A stretch of DNA of 35,457 bases from Acidobacteriota bacterium. GTDB taxonomy: Bacteria; Acidobacteriota; Terriglobia; Terriglobales; Acidobacteriaceae. Location of the stretch: the NCBI GenBank assembly GCA_018268775.1, contig JAFDVV010000029.1:45676-81132 (forward strand), in the 5' to 3' direction. Positions within the stretch are counted from its first letter, which is position 1; each line of letters starts with the position of its first letter. Position numbers and translations under genes: made by a program. Of the stretch, positions 18,527 through 26,849 are shown piece after piece. The notes below the pieces were generated by a model. It was not told the origin of the DNA. It made no database searches and was given only the letters and a program-made list of their open reading frames with translations.

Positions 18527-20722
18527 TTACTTTCCCGTACCCTGGTGCAACTCCAGCAACAGCTTCTGCGCCGGCACATATCCGGGAGCAATCTCCAGCG
18601 CCGCCAGCACGCTCTCCTCAGCTTCGTTCTTTTTGCCCGCCGCGAAATACGCCCTCGCCAGCCGAAACTCCGCGCCAGCTTTATCCACTGGCCGCGACGC
18701 AACCGCCGCCGCATACTCGCGCGCCGCGCCGTCGAACCTCTGCTGCGCATACAGCAGATCGCCAAGCCTCTGATGCAACTCCTCATCGTTGACCGGATAG
18801 ATATAGTTCACCCGCTCCAGCGTCGCCGCAGCGGCGGCCTTGTCTCCGCGCGCATCCTCAAGCGCCGCCAGACGCTTCAACGCCTCGGGATCCTGCCCTC
18901 CCGCATGTTCGTATGCGGCGAGCGAACGCTCCTCCGCGCTCGCGTCATTCTTCGCCTTGAACGCATCGGCCATCAACTCATACGCACTTCCCTCTCCCAC
19001 GTACTCCGGATAGAGCGCGATCGCCGCCGGTCCCTGCGCAATCACCGACTCCGCATCCTTCTCACGCGCCGCCATCACAACCGCCTTCATCTTGTCGCGC
19101 CATTCGTCGAAATGCGCCGCCGCGACCCCGTATCGCTTTTCAATCCACGCAAAATACTGCTTGTCGAAGTCCTCCGGAGCCAGTCCAAGGTCGTGCTCCA
19201 CCACATACGCCGTCGTCTGTAGCTGCGCATACGAGCGGACCATCGCCAGCAGCTTCGCCTCGCCCCACTTCGACTTGATAAAGTCGCAGATGCTTCCCGC
19301 CTGAAAATACGACACCACCACCTGCGACGGATACTCCGGATAAACGAAGCCGCGGTCCAGCTTCAGCACCGGCAACAGCTTCTTGTCTCTTATGGCAAGT
19401 AGCACCTCCGACGTCGCCCGGTTGCTCCACTCTGCCGAACGCTCGCCCTCCTCATGCACTGCAAGCCCCTCCGTAAACCATCGCGGAACATGGTTCTTCG
19501 TCGCGGTCAGCACATACACATGGCTCATCTCATGCCACAACGTCGCTCCCCAGTTGAACTCTCCCTGCTTGCGCGCCGATGGACTGTCCATCGCGATGAC
19601 CTCACCAAACGTCACGCCAAGCGCCCCCAGTCCCGGCATCCCCATCGTCCTTACCGCAAAGTCTTCATGATCTGGATACACCTCCACCTGCACCGGCCCG
19701 GGCAGCTTCATCGCATACTTCGCGTTGTACGTCTTCAGAATCGTATGCAGTTCGTCCTGCAGATAAGGCCGCAACAGATCGGCCTCCGTCTTCTTCAGCT
19801 TCAGTACCGTTGTGTCATCGCGCAACGTGACGTAGTTCTGATAGCTGTCCAGCAGCCGCAGACTGTTCACCGTCGCCGCGTCGCGATAGCCGTTGTTGTA
19901 GCTCAGCTCCAGCTCTTTCTGCGCCGCCTCCTGCTGCCCAAGCCGCATCAGTCCAATGCCCAGCGACGAATGCGCCGACCACAAACGCGGCTCCGCCTCC
20001 ACCGCCTTGCGGTAGTAGCTCACCGCATCCTCGTGCCTGTAGTGGAGCTCCAGGTGATGCGCAATCTGCGCATACGCCGTGCCGTAATGTGGATTGATCG
20101 CTGCAATCTTCGCCAGCCACGCATCCGCGGGACGCTCATCGATCACCTCCAGAGCCGCGTGAATTGCCATTGCATCCAGCGCATCGTTCTCCAACGCAAT
20201 CGCCTTGTCGGCCTCGCTTGCAGCCAATTGCCGGTCGTCGTTCTCAAGCGCGATACCCGCCATCAGCTCGTGCGTATCCGCGCGCTTCGCATCGAGAGAG
20301 ATCGCCTTATTGAGATACGCTGCGGCCTTCCCATCGAAGCTGTCCGCCGAGATGATCGCAAGCCCAACATAAGCATCCGCATTCCCAGGGTCCTTCGCCA
20401 ACGCCTCGCGGAACAGATCGGCCGCATCCTTGTCGTTGAAGCGCTCGTGCAGCAGCATCCCCCAACTGACCTTGTCCTCCGCCTTGCTGCTTGCCGATTG
20501 CGTCGCCAGCCGAAACTGCTCATTCGCCCGGTCCCACTCCTCCAGTCCCCAAAAACCCTCCGCACGCGTAGCCGCATCTCCACTTCGTGTCAGTTGCTCG
20601 AAGCACGCACGCGCTTTATCTTCCTGCCCATGCTTTCGCAGCAGCCGGCACTCCTGCGGCACCGCAGCGAGCGCAGTGGAACAGACCAGCATCAGGGGCA
20701 CAATCTGGAGAGCACGTCTCAT
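18527..20722 (-). CDS. Secreted TPR protein with peptidase MA-like gluzincin domain
   Basis: 731 residues with a signal peptide (about 1-20). TPR-like helical repeats run from about 25 to 300. A protease-like domain then follows, with the zinc-binding HEMSH at 397-401 and a glutamate in FTEGLA (E418) as the probable third ligand; this is the gluzincin pattern of the peptidase MA family. Further TPR units occupy about 560-720, including YVPAQKLLLELHQG at the end. The motif is complete, so the enzyme is probably an active periplasmic metallopeptidase held in a repeat scaffold; the substrate is unknown. The start overlaps the stop of the caspase-like gene (ATGA). A peptidase in a MoxR-VWA operon hints at regulated processing of envelope proteins. 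Confidence 0.85.
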   Translation of the reverse strand: MRRALQIVPLMLVCSTALAAVPQECRLLRKHGQEDKARACFEQLTRSGDAATRAEGFWGLEEWDRANEQFRLATQSASSKAEDKVSWGMLLHERFNDKDAADLFREALAKDPGNADAYVGLAIISADSFDGKAAAYLNKAISLDAKRADTHELMAGIALENDDRQLAASEADKAIALENDALDAMAIHAALEVIDERPADAWLAKIAAINPHYGTAYAQIAHHLELHYRHEDAVSYYRKAVEAEPRLWSAHSSLGIGLMRLGQQEAAQKELELSYNNGYRDAATVNSLRLLDSYQNYVTLRDDTTVLKLKKTEADLLRPYLQDELHTILKTYNAKYAMKLPGPVQVEVYPDHEDFAVRTMGMPGLGALGVTFGEVIAMDSPSARKQGEFNWGATLWHEMSHVYVLTATKNHVPRWFTEGLAVHEEGERSAEWSNRATSEVLLAIRDKKLLPVLKLDRGFVYPEYPSQVVVSYFQAGSICDFIKSKWGEAKLLAMVRSYAQLQTTAYVVEHDLGLAPEDFDKQYFAWIEKRYGVAAAHFDEWRDKMKAVVMAAREKDAESVIAQGPAAIALYPEYVGEGSAYELMADAFKAKNDASAEERSLAAYEHAGGQDPEALKRLAALEDARGDKAAAAATLERVNYIYPVNDEELHQRLGDLLYAQQRFDGAAREYAAAVASRPVDKAGAEFRLARAYFAAGKKNEAEESVLAALEIAPGYVPAQKLLLELHQGTGK

Positions 20723-21678
20723 TTATCCAACTCCTGCTGCACCTTCGCCAGCTCCAGCAGCATCTCCGTCAACTGCTTCTTGTAGTCCCCAGGCTCCATC
20801 GCGGCTTTCTGATACTTCAGCCCATCGATCTTCTGTTCGATCTCCTCCTTCTGCAACAGCAGTTGACTCTTCGCAGGATCGTTGGCCGCCTGCCGGCTCT
20901 TGCCCAGCCGCTGCAGCGTAAAGCTCGCCATCAACGCGCCCTGCCTCGCATCGGGCTCGCGCACTGGCTCGCCGCTACCAACGTCATTGAAGACTGCATG
21001 TTCGGTCGCCAGCCGCTTCTGCGACTCGTAGAACGCCGCCGTCTTCTTCGACGCGTACGTGAAAGCCTCCAGCGCGCTGATCGAATCGCTCTTGTCCGTG
21101 TCCGCCGCCGGGTCCTGCAACGCCTCCACCCAGTACCTTGCAAACACGGTTGCATTCTTTTCTGTGCCCGACTTCGTCGCTGCAATCACGCCGCGTCCCG
21201 GCCTCGCCAGCGCGCGCACCGCGCCACCGCTCGCGCTCGTCGTGTCCACAACAAGTTGTCGCCGCGACTGGATGCGATTGCACATCTCCGCAATATCCTC
21301 ACCCGTAACATCCGGCCCCACCAGATTGAACTTGTACTCCGCCCCGTCGAAGGAGCCGTGCCCAATCAGCACCAGAACGAAGTCGTCGTTCGCTTTCGCC
21401 TCGCGCGCCACCGCCGCCATCGCCTCTTTGAACTTCGCTGCCGTGGCAGTTTGCCCTGACAACACGCGGACCGGAACGTTCCCGCTCGCCTCCTTGAATA
21501 TCTTCTCCAGGTCCTTCGCCGCGGCGTTGAACCGCTGCTCGTAGTCGGGTTCGCCGCCCAGCCCCGCAACCACCACGTAGTACGTATCGGCCCGCGCCGA
21601 GGACACAGCAAGACAAAGCGCCACGCACAACAAACAAATGGCAACTCTGCAACTCGTCCATGCGCGCGACGATTTCAT
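20719..21678 (-). CDS. Caspase-like (C13/C14-fold) exported protein, Cys replaced by Ser
   Basis: 319 residues from the ATG at 21678, which overlaps the upstream stop as ATGA; the longer reading from 21759 adds an unlikely leader. Residues 12-30 are a signal peptide or anchor. The core is caspase-like: a strand ending in LIGHGSFDG with the catalytic-type H107, then LVVDTTSASGG (142-152), then IAATKSG, and the DTDKSDSISALEAF segment typical of caspase folds. Where active members have Cys before x-S-G-G, this protein has Ser (S148), so it may be an inactive binding protein or a Ser variant. The C-terminal 70 residues form a coiled coil. It lies between a VWA protein and a TPR metallopeptidase, an unusual position. 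Confidence 0.75.
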   Translation of the reverse strand: MKSSRAWTSCRVAICLLCVALCLAVSSARADTYYVVVAGLGGEPDYEQRFNAAAKDLEKIFKEASGNVPVRVLSGQTATAAKFKEAMAAVAREAKANDDFVLVLIGHGSFDGAEYKFNLVGPDVTGEDIAEMCNRIQSRRQLVVDTTSASGGAVRALARPGRGVIAATKSGTEKNATVFARYWVEALQDPAADTDKSDSISALEAFTYASKKTAAFYESQKRLATEHAVFNDVGSGEPVREPDARQGALMASFTLQRLGKSRQAANDPAKSQLLLQKEEIEQKIDGLKYQKAAMEPGDYKKQLTEMLLELAKVQQELDK

Positions 21679-23960
21679 ACGATGCCCCACCTTCGCCGCA
21701 GCATCCACTCGGCAACCAGCAGTCCCAGCAGCAGCAGAAAGACCGCAGGCATGTTCCACAACTCATTCGTCGTGCGCACGGCCACTCCCGCCTCGGAGTA
21801 GGAGATATTCTGCGGCAGGTCCTTAACATCCTCCGGCTTCCAGTAGCGCCCTCCCGTCTGCGCCGAAAGCTGTTGTAGTAGCTCGCGATTCTGCTCCGTG
21901 TGAAACTGTTCCGCCACTCCGTCCTCGCGCCGGAACGCCAGTGTGTCGCGACCCAGCTCCTGCTTCTGTCCACCCGTATCCTGCGCAACTACCTCGGCAA
22001 GGTAGCCCCCGGGCTTTTCCGCTGTCCACGCAGCGGAGTACTCCCCCGCAACATCCTGCGATAGCTGAAGGTCTATCAGCGCATCCACGCCTCCCGGCCC
22101 CATCATGTGCGCCGTCACATGCGCATTCACCGCTGGCTGAAACTGCGCATCGCGCACGCTTGCACTCAGCCGTATATTGCCGTCGTCCATCAACGTGTGC
22201 GCCGAAGCGGACGCCGTCACAGGCCCCGGAGAATCCGCCACCAGCCAGCGCAACAGTTGCTGCCAGAACAGGTCGTGCGAGCGGTCGCCCAGCGGCTCGC
22301 TCATCTGCCACCGCCACGTCCCGCCCGTCGCCAGAATCGCCGTGCGCCCGTGACCGTATCGCTGCGTAATCAAAAGAGGCAGCTTTCGCTTCCCCACATT
22401 CATCTCCGCCAGCACAACCGCGCCAGGCTTGGGCGAACCGGCATCCTGATAGTCCGCCAGATACGTCAGCTTCTTCCATCGCTCAGCGTTCTTCACCGGG
22501 TCGTCCAGCAGCCTCGCGATGGCTGAGTCCACGCCCTCCGGCGTCAGCTCCACCGTCGCCGCATTGCGATGAAAAGTGTTGCGTCCCGCAGGCAGGAAGG
22601 TTGGGAACATCTCGCTTACACTCGACGCGCCCCAACCTCCGTCGCTCAACGACGTATGCCCACCAAGAAACAATACGCCGCCGCCACGCCTGTCGGCATA
22701 CTCGCGCAGCAACTCCCGCTGCAACGGAGTGAAGTAGTCCGCGTCGACCGATCCCACAATGATGCCGGCATACCCAAACAGGTCTTCCGCGCGCGAAGGA
22801 AATCCATCCGCCAGCTCGCTTGGATCTTTGATCCCCTGCCGGTATATCTTGTTTTCGCTCGTCCGCAGCATCGAGACAAGTTGAATCGTCGGGTCGTCGT
22901 CTTCAGCCCTGCGAATAAACTTGAACTCCCAGCGCGGCTCGCCCTCGATGTACAGAATTCTCCGCTTCGCATCGCTCACCAACACGGGGCGTGTCATCGC
23001 GTTGTTGTTGGCGTTCTCTTCCCCCGCCATCGGCTCGATCGCAAACTGAAGACTCCTCGCCCCCGCCTCGCCCGCGGAGAAGAACATCTTCTCCGTCTGC
23101 ATCGCGCCATTAGGAGCCAGCTTCACCTCGCGCGCTGCAATCGTCTTGTCTCCGTCCCTCACTGCGATCTTTGCCGTCTGCCCCGCGTAGCCGTGCTGCA
23201 CAAAGCTGATGGCCGCCTGCATGCGCGAATTCACCACCGCGCTCGGAGCAACGCTCACACCCTCCATCTCCACATCGTGCGCAATCTCCGTTCGACCAAA
23301 GCCGATCGTGTGCACGGGCAGCCGACGGTTCCCCAGCGCGCGCAGCGTCTCCAGCGCAATCCCCGACCCACCTGCCTCAGCCATATTCTGGCTGCCATCG
23401 CTCAGCAGCAGCACCGCCCCCACCGGCAGGTCGGCCGTGTCCTCCGCCAGCTTCTTCAGACCGCCGTTGATATTTGTCGCGCCATCCGTCGGCTGAACTT
23501 CACCCAGTCCTTCGATCTTCGTGAGGTCTCCGCCCAAACGATACAGCCGCGTCTGAAAACGCTTCTGTATTCCACCAAGCACGCCGCTCTGAAGCACATC
23601 CAGCGCCGCCGCTTCTCGCGTCTTTCCATTCTCATCGGCGATCGCCATGCTCTTCGACGAGTCCACGACGACGGCGATAATGTTCTGCTGCGAGGTCAGG
23701 GCCGCCACCATCATCGCCGGCTGCCACAGCAGCAGCAGCACCAGTGCTACAAACGCCGACTGCATCGCCCACAGCACCCATACGCGCCAGTTCCTCAGCT
23801 TCGGCGCCGCATCGGCAATCTGCCGGTACGTCAGCACCGCAAGTCCAACCGTAGCAATCGTAATCAGCAGCGCAAGCAGCCACGCAGGCCACGCCGACAG
23901 AAGAACAAAGTGTCCTCTGCTAAACACCGGCCCCGGATATTTGAACAACAGCTCAAACAT
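21675..23960 (-). CDS. VWA plus glutamine-amidotransferase-like membrane protein
   Basis: 761 residues. Two N-terminal membrane segments (about 25-44 and 62-88) lead into a VWA domain with MIDAS D100, S102, S104 (VVVDSSKS). A strand GAVLLLSDGSQN (about 187) and a beta-sandwich region follow. From about 340 there is a class I glutamine-amidotransferase-like domain (RILYIEGEPRWEFKFI, then GGGVLFLGGHTSLSDGG near 440); the usual GATase nucleophile Cys is not seen at the elbow, so it is probably not an amidotransferase. A last membrane helix lies near 735-752. This architecture is common beside DUF4159, MoxR and DUF58. It starts 42 nt after the DUF4159 stop. Confidence 0.87.
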   Translation of the reverse strand: MFELLFKYPGPVFSRGHFVLLSAWPAWLLALLITIATVGLAVLTYRQIADAAPKLRNWRVWVLWAMQSAFVALVLLLLWQPAMMVAALTSQQNIIAVVVDSSKSMAIADENGKTREAAALDVLQSGVLGGIQKRFQTRLYRLGGDLTKIEGLGEVQPTDGATNINGGLKKLAEDTADLPVGAVLLLSDGSQNMAEAGGSGIALETLRALGNRRLPVHTIGFGRTEIAHDVEMEGVSVAPSAVVNSRMQAAISFVQHGYAGQTAKIAVRDGDKTIAAREVKLAPNGAMQTEKMFFSAGEAGARSLQFAIEPMAGEENANNNAMTRPVLVSDAKRRILYIEGEPRWEFKFIRRAEDDDPTIQLVSMLRTSENKIYRQGIKDPSELADGFPSRAEDLFGYAGIIVGSVDADYFTPLQRELLREYADRRGGGVLFLGGHTSLSDGGWGASSVSEMFPTFLPAGRNTFHRNAATVELTPEGVDSAIARLLDDPVKNAERWKKLTYLADYQDAGSPKPGAVVLAEMNVGKRKLPLLITQRYGHGRTAILATGGTWRWQMSEPLGDRSHDLFWQQLLRWLVADSPGPVTASASAHTLMDDGNIRLSASVRDAQFQPAVNAHVTAHMMGPGGVDALIDLQLSQDVAGEYSAAWTAEKPGGYLAEVVAQDTGGQKQELGRDTLAFRREDGVAEQFHTEQNRELLQQLSAQTGGRYWKPEDVKDLPQNISYSEAGVAVRTTNELWNMPAVFLLLLGLLVAEWMLRRRWGIV

Positions 23961-24002
23961 GCCTGCTCAAACCTGGATGAATTTTCCCGCGCCAACAACG
24001 AG

Positions 24003-24806
24003 CTAATGCGTCATGCCATAGATGATGTAATCCAGCCCCACGCGAAACGCCATCGAAGCGAACGGCTCCGGGTAGTTCGGATCGTCCGCCCACTCCCACG
24101 CGTCGCCAAGGTGCATGTTGTGGCATATCGCCACCATGATGCGCCCTTTGTCGTCGCGAATCGCGCGCCACTTGGGCTGATAGCCGTCCTTCTCATACGT
24201 GCGCCCGGTGCGAATCCACTGCTCGCCCGGGATCTGCATCTTATCGTCGACGTCGTACAGCGTATGAAATATCTCGTCTCCGCTCTTCAGGTCCTCCACG
24301 GGACGGTCCGGCAGCACCTGCCGCATCCCGTTCATGAAGTTCTCCCAGTCTTCCGTCCCATGAAAATCGTCCACCATCAGGAAGCCCCCCTTCAGCAGGT
24401 ACTCGCGCAGCCTCTGCGCCTCCTTGTCGGTGAACGACCACATCTGCACCTGCACCGCATAGATCCACGGATAGTTGAATATCTCGTCGGAGTCGAGCGT
24501 AACCACCTGCTCCGTCGGACGCCCGTCGATGCGCGTCAGCCTGTGCATCGCAATCAGGAACTGGCGGTCGGCCTTCGGATAATCGCGCGACCAGGCGTTC
24601 CTCCACCAGTAGCCGCGCCCCCCGAAGCTGTTCATCCCCTGCATGTTGGTGGCAAACGCCAGTCGCGACCAGTAGAACTCCGCCTTGATATTTGTCGGGG
24701 AATCGTCATTGCCGAAGCCAAAATCGGCAACCCGCTGATACCCTCGTAACCCGGCGCAGCATATGGCCAGGACCACCGATACGGCTGCGGCTTGCGAGAG
24801 CTTCAT
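24003..24806 (-). CDS. DUF4159 domain protein, first gene of the MoxR-VWA operon
   Basis: 267 residues from the ATG at 24806, with GGAGG 5 nt upstream; this start gives a signal peptide (residues 1-22) whereas the longer reading does not. DUF4159 is a GATase-like Rossmann domain. Visible conserved parts are YPWIYAVQV, YLLKGGFLMVDDFHGTE, DDKGRIMVA and WADDPNYPEP, ending YIIYGMTH. It is exported and probably periplasmic. Sequence blocks are shared with the second DUF4159 gene at 26850-27677. It heads the eight-gene operon, 42 nt before the VWA/GATase-like gene. Function unknown; it is regularly found in MoxR-VWA neighbourhoods. Confidence 0.88.
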   Translation of the reverse strand: MKLSQAAAVSVVLAICCAGLRGYQRVADFGFGNDDSPTNIKAEFYWSRLAFATNMQGMNSFGGRGYWWRNAWSRDYPKADRQFLIAMHRLTRIDGRPTEQVVTLDSDEIFNYPWIYAVQVQMWSFTDKEAQRLREYLLKGGFLMVDDFHGTEDWENFMNGMRQVLPDRPVEDLKSGDEIFHTLYDVDDKMQIPGEQWIRTGRTYEKDGYQPKWRAIRDDKGRIMVAICHNMHLGDAWEWADDPNYPEPFASMAFRVGLDYIIYGMTH

Positions 24807-24943
24807 CCGAACCTCCGCCTGCAATGGAGTGATGAGAGTACCGGAACAGCTTCTGCACCGTCTAAGAAACCTCTGATCCAGATGCCTGTCTTGAAGAGGT
24901 CCAGCTTGCAAACCGCTTCGGCGACCACAATCCGCTTTGAAAG

Positions 24944-24999
24944 GGCACGGCTTTAGCCGTGCCGCAATGCGGCAGGAAAATCAATGGGGCTTTAGCCCC
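24944..24999. repeat. Cluster of three short hairpins, REP-like
   Basis: Three inverted repeats in a row: an 8-bp stem GGCACGGC/GCCGTGCC with loop TTTA (24944-24963), a 5-bp stem GCCGC/GCGGC with loop AAT (24961-24973), and a 6-bp stem GGGGCT/AGCCCC with a 2-base loop (24986-24999). They lie in the 305-nt gap between the divergent DUF4159 and multicopper oxidase genes. The CTTTAGCC core is shared by the first and third, which suggests a repeat family rather than a terminator. No clear promoter was found in this gap. Confidence 0.6.
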
Positions 25000-25111
25000 T
25001 GAGGGAACGTCTCCTGCATAATGGACATCCCAATAAAACAGTAGACGTAGCAAGCCCTCGTTTTGTAGCAAATGAACTTTGTTTTCTGCCACCTGACGGA
25101 GTGAACCCTCG

Positions 25112-26536
25112 ATGAAACGGCGCGACCTGCTCAAAATCGGCGCTCTGGCCGCTGCCCAGTCAGGATTCTCCCGCGTCCCCTTGCTCGGCCAGCAGCCCGC
25201 GCCGCCTGCCGGCAAGGCCGACTACACCCTCCGCATCGCTCCGGTCACGGTTGAGCTCGACCGCTCCCACATCGTCTCCACCATCGGCTACAACGGAACC
25301 GCACCCGGCCCCGTGCTGCGCATGCGCGACGGCAGACCCGTCACCGTCGAGGTCGTCAACGACACCGACACCCCCGAGCTCGTCCACTGGCACGGCATGC
25401 TCATCCCGCCAGAGGTCGATGGCACCGAAGAGGAGGGCTCTCCCTTCGTCCCGCCTCATGGCCGCCACCGCTTCCAACTCACCCCCGGCCCCGCCGGAAG
25501 CCGCTGGTACCACTCCCACGCCATGGCCATGGACGACCTGCACAAAGGCGCCTTCACCGGGCAGTTCGGCTTCGTCTACGTCGACCCCGCCAGCGACCCC
25601 GGCCGCTACGACCAGGAACTCTTCCTCGCCCTGCGCGACTGGGAGCCCTTCTTCACCGCCACCATGGAAGACGACGATGACGACTCCCACAACGGCCTCA
25701 CCCCCGAGAAGCCCGCGACGCTGAACACCGACCCCAACGGTCTCGAAGTCGGCTCGATGACCTACTCCATCAACGACAAGGCCCTCGGCTCCGGCGAACC
25801 CATCCGCGTCCGCGAGGGCCAGCGCCTGCTCATCCACTTCCTCAACGCCAGCGCCATCGAAAACCGGCGCATCGCCCTCGCCGGCCACAAGATGAAGGTG
25901 ATCGCGCTCGATGGCAACCCAGTGCCTACGCCACAAATGGTCGACTCGCTCTTCCTCGGCGCTGGTGAACGCGCCGACGTCGTCGTCGAGATGACGCAGC
26001 CCGGCGTCTGGATCCTCGGCTCAACCGAAAAGATGGTCCGCGACTCCGGCCTCGGCGTCGTCGTCGAGTACGCCGGCCAGCACCGCCAGCCACAGTGGAT
26101 CGACCCGCCCAAAGCCCCCTGGGACTACACCATCTTCGGCAGCGCCGCGACCAAATCGCCCGAGCCGCAAAGGACCATCGAGACCGTCTTCGAAAAGATT
26201 CCCGGCGGCGCAGGCAAGTTCAACACATGGCTCGTCAACGGCAAACCCTATCCCCACAACCGCGAGTTTGTCCTCGAAAAAGGCGTCCGCTACCGCCTCA
26301 TCATGCGCAACCGCTCCGACGACGCACACCCCATGCACCTGCACCGCCACCTCTGGGAGCTGGTCGAGATCAACGGCAAGAGAACCGCTGGCATTATGAA
26401 GGACACCGTCGTCGTACCCTACTTCGGCCGCGCCGTCGTCGACTTCACCGCCGACCAGCCCGGCCTCTCCCTCTTCCACTGCCACATCCAGCAACACATG
26501 GACTACGGCTTCAAAGCCCTCTTCCGCTACGCCTGA
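25112..26536 (+). CDS. Tat-exported multicopper oxidase
   Basis: 474 residues; ATG at 25112 with GGAG 10 nt upstream. The N-terminus KRRDLLKIGALAAA is a twin-arginine signal. All four copper-ligand motifs are present: HWHG (92-95), YHSH (133-136), HPMHLH (406-411) and HCHIQQHM (456-463) with the type 1 axial Met at 463. It should therefore bind the type 1 and trinuclear centres and oxidise substrates with reduction of O2 to water in the periplasm. Substrate (Cu(I), Mn, phenolics) cannot be told. An Asp/Glu-rich insert (EDDDDDS, about 189-195) is notable. It is on the opposite strand to the two DUF4159 genes flanking it, with hairpin repeats on both sides and extreme C-ending codon use, suggesting later insertion. 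Confidence 0.93.
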   Translation: MKRRDLLKIGALAAAQSGFSRVPLLGQQPAPPAGKADYTLRIAPVTVELDRSHIVSTIGYNGTAPGPVLRMRDGRPVTVEVVNDTDTPELVHWHGMLIPPEVDGTEEEGSPFVPPHGRHRFQLTPGPAGSRWYHSHAMAMDDLHKGAFTGQFGFVYVDPASDPGRYDQELFLALRDWEPFFTATMEDDDDDSHNGLTPEKPATLNTDPNGLEVGSMTYSINDKALGSGEPIRVREGQRLLIHFLNASAIENRRIALAGHKMKVIALDGNPVPTPQMVDSLFLGAGERADVVVEMTQPGVWILGSTEKMVRDSGLGVVVEYAGQHRQPQWIDPPKAPWDYTIFGSAATKSPEPQRTIETVFEKIPGGAGKFNTWLVNGKPYPHNREFVLEKGVRYRLIMRNRSDDAHPMHLHRHLWELVEINGKRTAGIMKDTVVVPYFGRAVVDFTADQPGLSLFHCHIQQHMDYGFKALFRYA

Positions 26537-26551
26537 TGCTTTCTAAAAGGT

Positions 26552-26677
26552 GTCATTCCGAGCGACCCTGAGCGAGCCGCAGGCGAGTCGAATGGGGAGT
26601 CGAGGAATCCCCGCATTTCTCCCATGCCGCCACAAACTACTTTGTCATTCCGCAGCGAAGCGAAGGAATCTGCTTTT
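26552..26677. repeat. Two copies of a GTCATTCCG-type intergenic repeat
   Basis: A unit beginning GTCATTCCG, running through a GAGCGA/GAGTCGA segment to GGAATCCCCGCATTT (26552-26617), is followed by a shorter relative GTCATTCCGCAGCGAAGCG then GGAATCTGCTTTT (26644-26677). They share the head, a variable GCGA-rich middle and the GGAATC tail. They lie in the convergent gap after the multicopper oxidase. The unit resembles dispersed intergenic elements I associate with acidobacterial genomes; number and function cannot be judged from one window. Confidence 0.5.
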
Positions 26678-26741
26678 GAAGGCTGAGGAACCACGTAACT
26701 CTCACGGCTGTCTTTAGTGAAGGCAGACGCAGAAGAACCAA

Positions 26742-26820
26742 GGGCCAAAGGCCCGCAATTTGATTAGCCTGGGCCGAAGGCCCAGGTAGCAATCCCGAAC
26801 AATCAGAGCGCTGTAAGCGC
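26742..26820. repeat. Three hairpins, REP-like cluster
   Basis: GGGCC-AAA-GGCCC (26742-26754), CCTGGGCC-GAA-GGCCCAGG (26768-26786) and GCGCT-GTA-AGCGC (26808-26820) follow one another in the convergent gap between the multicopper oxidase and the second DUF4159 gene. The first two share the GGGCC(A/G)AAGGCCC core. None has a T tract, so they are more likely dispersed hairpin repeats than classical terminators, although they could protect or end both converging transcripts. Confidence 0.6.
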
Positions 26821-26849
26821 GACACAAAGCAAAGCACCGCAACACCCCC

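Noticed and set aside
19454..20785. 443-codon open frame on the plus strand
   Set aside because: Antisense to the TPR/gluzincin gene and crosses into the next gene; no recognisable domain.
22569..24749. 726-codon open frame on the plus strand
   Set aside because: It spans parts of two genes (VWA/GATase-like and DUF4159) and their gap on the opposite strand; Arg/His/Gln-rich product typical of GC-rich antisense frames.
24862..25215. 117-codon minus-strand ORF across the hairpin cluster
   Set aside because: It reads through the repeats and into the antisense of the oxidase signal peptide; no plausible start.
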